DNA of 64,000 nucleotides from Medakamo hakoo (taxonomy: Eukaryota; Chlorophyta; Trebouxiophyceae; Coccomyxaceae), in contig CP089462.1 of assembly GCA_026636295.1 (NCBI GenBank), positions 1,054,001 through 1,118,000 on the forward strand, written 5' to 3'. Positions within the stretch are counted from its first letter, which is position 1. Each line of letters opens with the position of its first letter. The position numbers and the translations under genes are program-made. Shown piece by piece: positions 60,183-64,000 of the stretch. The notes beneath the pieces are model-generated. The model was not told the origin of the DNA, did no database searches, and saw nothing but the letters and a program-made list of their open reading frames with translations.

Positions 60183-61951
60183 ATGGTGGACGGGCGCTCC
60201 GCCTCGTCCGGCGGCGCCGGGCCGTCTGGCCGCGGCAACGGCGCCGCCGCCGGCGCCACAGCTGCGTCGTTTGAAGTCGGCGCCCGCGTCCTGGCCCTGG
60301 CGTCCTTTGACGGCGAGCAACGTGCGTGGGAGAGGCGGGTCGTGCGGACGTTATGGCCTGGGGTTTTGGACCGCCTGCGTCGGTCCCGCGGCTTCGCATC
60401 CGCACACGCCGCCCGGCGGTGCTGGCCAACGGCATGGCTCTCGCGTTTGCCGCCGCCACTGGCCTGCGCTCACCCGTCCCGCACTCACGTCCCGTCCCTC
60501 CCACACCGCTCCCACACCACACAGACCTGGCGTCCGTCGTCGAGCGGCGGGCCGGCGACGAGGGCGAGGAATGCTACGTCCACTACGCGCACTGTGAGCT
60601 TAGGGCGGGCCGGCGATCGGTCTGCGGCACGCGGGGGCGGTGTCGCGCCACCCCCCCCCCGCCCGCCCTCTCCACCATGCCCAGTCCCTTCCGTGCTCAC
60701 GCCCATCCCCCTCCCCGCCAAAACCACGCAGGCGACAAGCGCCTCGACGAGTGGGTCCCCCTCTCCAAGCTGGCCCCTCTACCCGCCGGCTTGGCTGCCG
60801 CCGCCGCCGACGGCGGCGCCGTCGCCGCGCTGAGCGCGGGCGGCACGGCGCCCTCGCGCTCGGCCGCCGCGCCGCACGGCGGCGGTGGGACTGCGCCGTC
60901 CGCGGCCGCGACTGCCGCGGCCGCCGCCGCGCCCAAGCTCACCCGCCGGCTGAAACGCCGGTTCGCCGAAACGCACCACGTCGCGCCCGACGTCGCGGAC
61001 CTGCCCCCCCTGGACCAGGACTTGGAGCGCGCGCACCAGGCCAAGACCCGCCTGAAAAACATTCAGTCCGTGGAGCTGGGGCGGTACGAAATGGATGCCT
61101 GGTACTTCTCGCCCTACCCCGACCCGTACGGCCGCCTGTCCAAGCTGCACCTGTGCGAGTTCTGCCTGAAATACTTTGCGAAGCGGTCCACCCTCCTGCG
61201 CCACGCGGCCAAGTGCGAGCTGCGCCACCCGCCGGGCGACGAGATCTACCGCTCCCCGCCCAACGCCGCGTCCGACCGGTCGGGCACCGGCGGCGCCGCC
61301 GTCACGCACCCGCCCATCGCCGTCTTTGAGGTGGACGGCCGCAAGGCCAAGGTGTACTGCCAGAGCCTGTGCCTGCTGGCCAAGCTGTTCCTCGACCACA
61401 AGACGCTCTACTACGACGTCGACCCCTTCCTCTTTTACGTCCTGTGCGAGCGCGACCGGGCGGGCTTCTACCACATCGTCGGCTACTTTTCCAAGGAGAA
61501 GGCGAGCGAGGAGGGGTACAACCTGGCGTGCATCCTGACGCTGCCCGCGCACCAGCGGAAAGGGTACGGCAAATTCCTCATCGCCTTCTCGTACGAGCTG
61601 TCCAAGAAGGAGGGCCGCATCGGCACGCCGGAACGGCCGCTGTCCGACCTGGGCGCGGTCTCGTACCGCAGCTGGTGGTCCCGCCGCATCCTGGTGACGC
61701 TGGAACGGCACAAGCAGTCCTCGCTCTCCGTGCGCGACATCTCCGACCTGACAGGCATCCGGTCGGACGACGTCGTCAAGACGCTGGAGGGCCTGGGCCT
61801 GCTGAAGTACTACAAGGGCGCCAACATGCTCGTCGCCTCCAACAAGATTGTGCAGGAGCACCTGCAATCCATGAAGTCTGTGGAGATTGCGGTCGACCCG
61901 ACGCGGCTGCACTGGGTCGCGCCGATCGCGCCCGCGGCCGGTCGCAAATGA
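60183..61951 (+). CDS. HAM1: MYST-family histone acetyltransferase (Tip60/Esa1/HAM type)
   Basis: Three exons, 60183-60321, 60525-60593 and 60732-61951, phases 1 and 1, give 475 aa. The enzyme acetylates histone H4, as plant HAM1/2 and Esa1 do. A chromo-barrel domain at about 30-85 ends CYVHYAHCDKRLDEWVPLSK. The MYST C2HC finger is LCEFCLKYFAKRSTLLRHAA followed by KC. The catalytic core has NLACILTLPAHQRKGYGKFL, with the catalytic cysteine and the acetyl-CoA loop. ERPLSDLGAVSYRSWW carries the glutamate. YEMDAWYFSPYP and the segment DPFLFYVLCERDRAGFYHIV are family hallmarks. Donors are gtgcgt and gtgagc. Ala/Gly linkers separate the two domains. Confidence 0.96.
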
Positions 61952-62372
61952 TGAAAGGTTGTTTTTGAGCGGGGAGGGGGGGGGGGCGTGGAGAGAGAGA
62001 GAGCGCGTGTGTGAGCGGAGAGGGGGCCGGGCCCCGCCAGGCGGCGTGGGCTTGTTTGCAAACGGCGAGGACGGGCTTGCGAGTTGTTACGGGGGCAATG
62101 AAGACAAAAAGTTTCGTCGGCGTCGACTCAACCAACAGCCCATCCATCCCATCCCACCACTCTCTCCCTCTCACTCTTTCGTTCCCGTGTCTCCTTCCCA
62201 ACATCCGCTACTCCGCTGGCACACGACCCTACACGCTTTCTACCACTCTGTTGCATCTAACACAGGGGACGAGTGGTGGGCTGACTCTTTTTATTCATGT
62301 CTCGACACACCGTGGACGGGGGATTATTCGTGGATGGGACGGAAAGGAAACCTTCCGCCGTCCCCTTTTTTT
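61952..62372. other. Intergenic region between convergent MYST and CURT1 genes
   Basis: 421 bp shared by two 3' ends. It has a G-run near 61977, a GA-repeat at 61992-62003 and otherwise unremarkable sequence. No gene or RNA was seen. Confidence 0.5.
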
Positions 62373-62801
62373 TCATTTGTCCAGGCCCGGCAGGCGTTTC
62401 GCGATGGACGACACGTACTCGCCCGCCTCTGCGACCAGGTCCTTGCCGTCCAGGGCTTTCAACACAATGCCCGGGATGGTCAGAATCCCCAGCAGCTGGA
62501 CGGGGCCGCCGATGAGGAAGTTCAGGCCGACGGTGTGGCAGACCTTTTCGGCGAACGCGACGGCGCCCAGGGCCGCGGCAGACCAGCCAACGACGGCGAC
62601 TTTTTTGTTCGAGTCCATCTTCTCAAACTTGTCCGCGACATCGGCGAGGATGGTGTCGAAATCTTTGCCCTGCGCGGCGAGGCGGGGGGTGGTCGCGCGC
62701 GGCGCGCGGCGCGGCGCGAGGCGGTGGGCGGACGGGCGGCCCGCCGGGGCGGCCGTCACTCCCGGCAGGGGCAAGCGAGCAGTCACGCACAGAGCAGCCA
62801 T
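62373..62801 (-). CDS. CURT1: CURVATURE THYLAKOID 1 (CURT1/CAAD domain), plastid
   Basis: A single exon of 142 aa. CURT1 proteins bend thylakoid membranes at grana margins. Residues 1-45 (MAALCVTARLPLPGVTAAPA onward, Arg/Pro/Ala-rich) form a transit peptide. The CAAD domain follows: an amphipathic helix DFDTILADVADKFEKMDSNK, a first membrane helix VAVVGWSAAALGAVAFAEKV, a loop, and a second, LNFLIGGPVQLLGILTIPGI. It ends in a C-terminal helix. An upstream in-frame ATG at 62876 would add 25 residues; the nearer ATG gives the more usual leader. It is divergent from AP-4 sigma. Confidence 0.93.
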   Translation of the reverse strand: MAALCVTARLPLPGVTAAPAGRPSAHRLAPRRAPRATTPRLAAQGKDFDTILADVADKFEKMDSNKKVAVVGWSAAALGAVAFAEKVCHTVGLNFLIGGPVQLLGILTIPGIVLKALDGKDLVAEAGEYVSSIAKRLPGLDK

Positions 62802-62991
62802 GACGTGTGTTTGGAGAGGGGTGGCGGCGGGCAGAGCGTGTGAGCGGGCGGAAAACGACTGTGTGAAGGGCGGCATTCAATGTTCGCACCGCGCGACCGA
62901 TGGCCTCGCCAGAGTTCCTTTCTTTTTCGCACGGCCCCGCGGCGCGCACTCCTGCGCCCCGCCCCGCTGCTCTCTCCCACACAGCCCCCTG
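62802..62991. promoter_or_regulatory. Presumed bidirectional promoter, CURT1 / AP-4 sigma
   Basis: 190 bp between divergent starts of a thylakoid gene and a trafficking gene, two functions with no obvious need for joint control. No named motif was recognised. Confidence 0.4.
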
Positions 62992-63490
62992 ATGGCCATC
63001 AAGTACTTCCTCCTCGTCAACAAGCAGGGCCAGACCCGGCTCGCCCGGTACGCGGCGCCCTTGCCTCCCTTGGCGGAGCGCGTCGCCCTGGAGGGCGAAA
63101 TCGTGCGCAAAGCCCTGAGCCGGTCGGACAAACAGGCGCGTTTGGTGGACAGGAGTGGCCTGCCCTGCGCGCACGCGTGTGTGAGCGGGGAGGAGAGGGT
63201 GGGCCGCGCGGGCGTGGGAAGCTGAAGCGCACTCGGGCCCTGGGCACCAAAAAAAAACGCGACCTCCCCCCCCCCCTCCTCCCATCCACAGTGCTCCTTC
63301 ATCACGCACCGCGGCCACAAGGTCGTGTACCGCCGGTACGCGTCGCTCTTTTTCTTGGTGGGCGTGGACGAGGAAGAGGTAAGGTTCGGCGAGTGGGTTG
63401 GGCGCGCGCGCGGTAGGTTGGGCGGGCACCCCCGCCCTCTCCTTGTGGCGCGAGGCTTTTTCTGCACCACCCCCACGCCCCACGCCCCAC

Positions 63491-63521
<31 letters not shown>

Positions 63522-63738
63522 ACGCGCACAGAACGAGCTCGCCACCCTGGAACTCATCCACGCCCTCGTCGAAGCGCTGGACCGCCACTTCGGCTCCGTG
63601 TGCGAGCTGGACATCATGTTCAACCTGGACACGGCGCACTGGGCGCTGGACGAGTTTGTCAGCGGGGGGGCCGTCGCGGACGGCAACAAGGCCAACTGCC
63701 TGGCGGCGCTGGCGCTGCTGGACAAGGTGCCGAGTTGA
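62992..63738 (+). CDS. AP4S1: AP-4 adaptor complex sigma subunit
   Basis: Three exons, 62992-63135, 63292-63378 and 63532-63738, phase 0, give 145 aa, the normal size for a sigma adaptin. MAIKYFLLVNKQGQTRLARY and SVCELDIMFNLDTAHWALDE identify AP-4 sigma; AP-1 and AP-2 read differently at the NKQGQTRL and MFNLD positions. CSFITHRGHKVVYRRYASLF, FLVGVDEEE and NELATLELIHALVEALDRHF are conserved. Intron 1 starts with GC (CAG, then gcgcgt); intron 2 has a normal gtaagg donor and a CA repeat. It forms a complex with the mu subunit encoded 3 kb upstream. Confidence 0.94.
63491..63515. repeat. (CA)12 microsatellite in AP4S1 intron 2
   Basis: About 12 CA units in the 3' part of the intron, ahead of the acceptor. 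It probably varies in length. Confidence 0.7.
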
Positions 63739-64000
63739 AGGGGTGGGATGGGGGTAGGGAGGGGGTGCGGTGTGTGTTAGATTGCAGGGAACGAGAGAAA
63801 ACGACACTGAAAGCTTTTTCCAGGCGCGTCTGGGTGGGAGCCGGCCCCGCCGGCGGTCCCACACACCCCCGTGCGGGACCGCGTGCGGGACCGCGCCACG
63901 TCACCCACGCCCGGTGTGGTTTTTGGCACCGTGAGACCCTGGCTCAACTCCCACTTTTCACCCGGTGGGTTTTCAACCCCCTCTCCCTTTCCGCCTCAAA
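63739..64000. other. Window-end intergenic stretch
   Basis: 262 bp after AP4S1. It contains a short repeat gtgcgggaccgc at 63872-63883 and again at 63884-63895. No gene or tRNA was recognised. A neighbouring gene may begin or end outside the window. Confidence 0.4.

Noticed and set aside
63860-64000. tRNA gene near the window end
   Set aside because: Short paired-looking stretches occur, but there is no B-box consensus and no cloverleaf could be drawn.
1-64000. Transposons, LTR elements or virus-like remnants
   Set aside because: No reverse transcriptase, transposase, integrase or capsid motif and no long terminal repeats were found; gene density leaves little room for them.

Overview
The window is nuclear DNA of a compact, very GC-rich, photosynthetic eukaryote, most likely a unicellular green alga. 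Evidence seen directly: nearly every protein family is eukaryotic (Beclin/ATG6, exocyst SEC10, AP-4 subunits, transportin-3, MYST acetyltransferase, U2AF65-like factor, RNA polymerase I subunit A12, CCR4-NOT CNOT9). Genes are interrupted by short introns (mostly 70-240 nt). Plastid-type genes are present: tocopherol cyclase VTE1, uroporphyrinogen decarboxylase with a transit peptide, CURT1/CAAD protein, and a plastid-type malonyl-CoA:ACP transacylase. The species cannot be named from the sequence; a prasinophyte-like or trebouxiophyte-like chlorophyte fits the GC content and compactness. I saw no transposon, virus-like element, CRISPR array, rRNA or tRNA gene.

Layout. 0-15 kb: end of an unknown gene, RRP1 (rRNA processing), NDUFA9 divergent from an ACO2-type aconitase, TBCCD1, an MFS transporter, and ATG6. 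15-25 kb: an AIG2-type cyclotransferase, SNARE USE1 preceded by a coiled-coil ORF only 13 nt upstream, UROD, a PQ-loop protein, VTE1 and PRMT3. 25-38 kb: SEC10, a conserved plant-type protein of unknown function, a U2AF65-like factor, LMW tyrosine phosphatase, RPA12, a PEP-mutase/isocitrate-lyase family enzyme, a BOR/SLC4-type transporter and phosphomannomutase. 38-50 kb: malic enzyme, diflavin reductase TAH18, transportin-3, mitochondrial uL24, MCAT and CNOT9. 50-64 kb: a Pro-rich protein with a BAH-like C-terminus, RtcB ligase, SERINC, a 47-aa membrane ORF just upstream of AP-4 mu, a MYST acetyltransferase, CURT1 and AP-4 sigma.

The genes are mostly housekeeping. Themes are membrane trafficking (USE1, SEC10, AP-4 mu, AP-4 sigma, SERINC, ATG6), RNA work (RRP1, U2AF65-like, RtcB, CNOT9, RPA12) and organelle metabolism (NDUFA9, ACO, UROD, VTE1, MCAT, CURT1). 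Genes alternate strands. Ten divergent pairs share start-to-start gaps of 91-406 bp, and convergent pairs are also close.

Most unusual signals: (i) about 4 of 40 inferred introns begin with GC rather than GT, all with a GCGNGT donor after a full AAG or CAG codon; (ii) the U2AF65-like protein keeps RRM1 and the C-terminal UHM but lacks RRM2; (iii) two same-strand ORF pairs are separated by only 13 and 22 nt, suggesting dicistronic mRNAs; (iv) AP-4 mu and sigma genes lie 3 kb apart; (v) several families show loss of zinc-binding cysteines (PRMT3, RPA12). Exon boundaries are inferred by eye from splice motifs, phase and family alignment; start codons are less certain than internal junctions.
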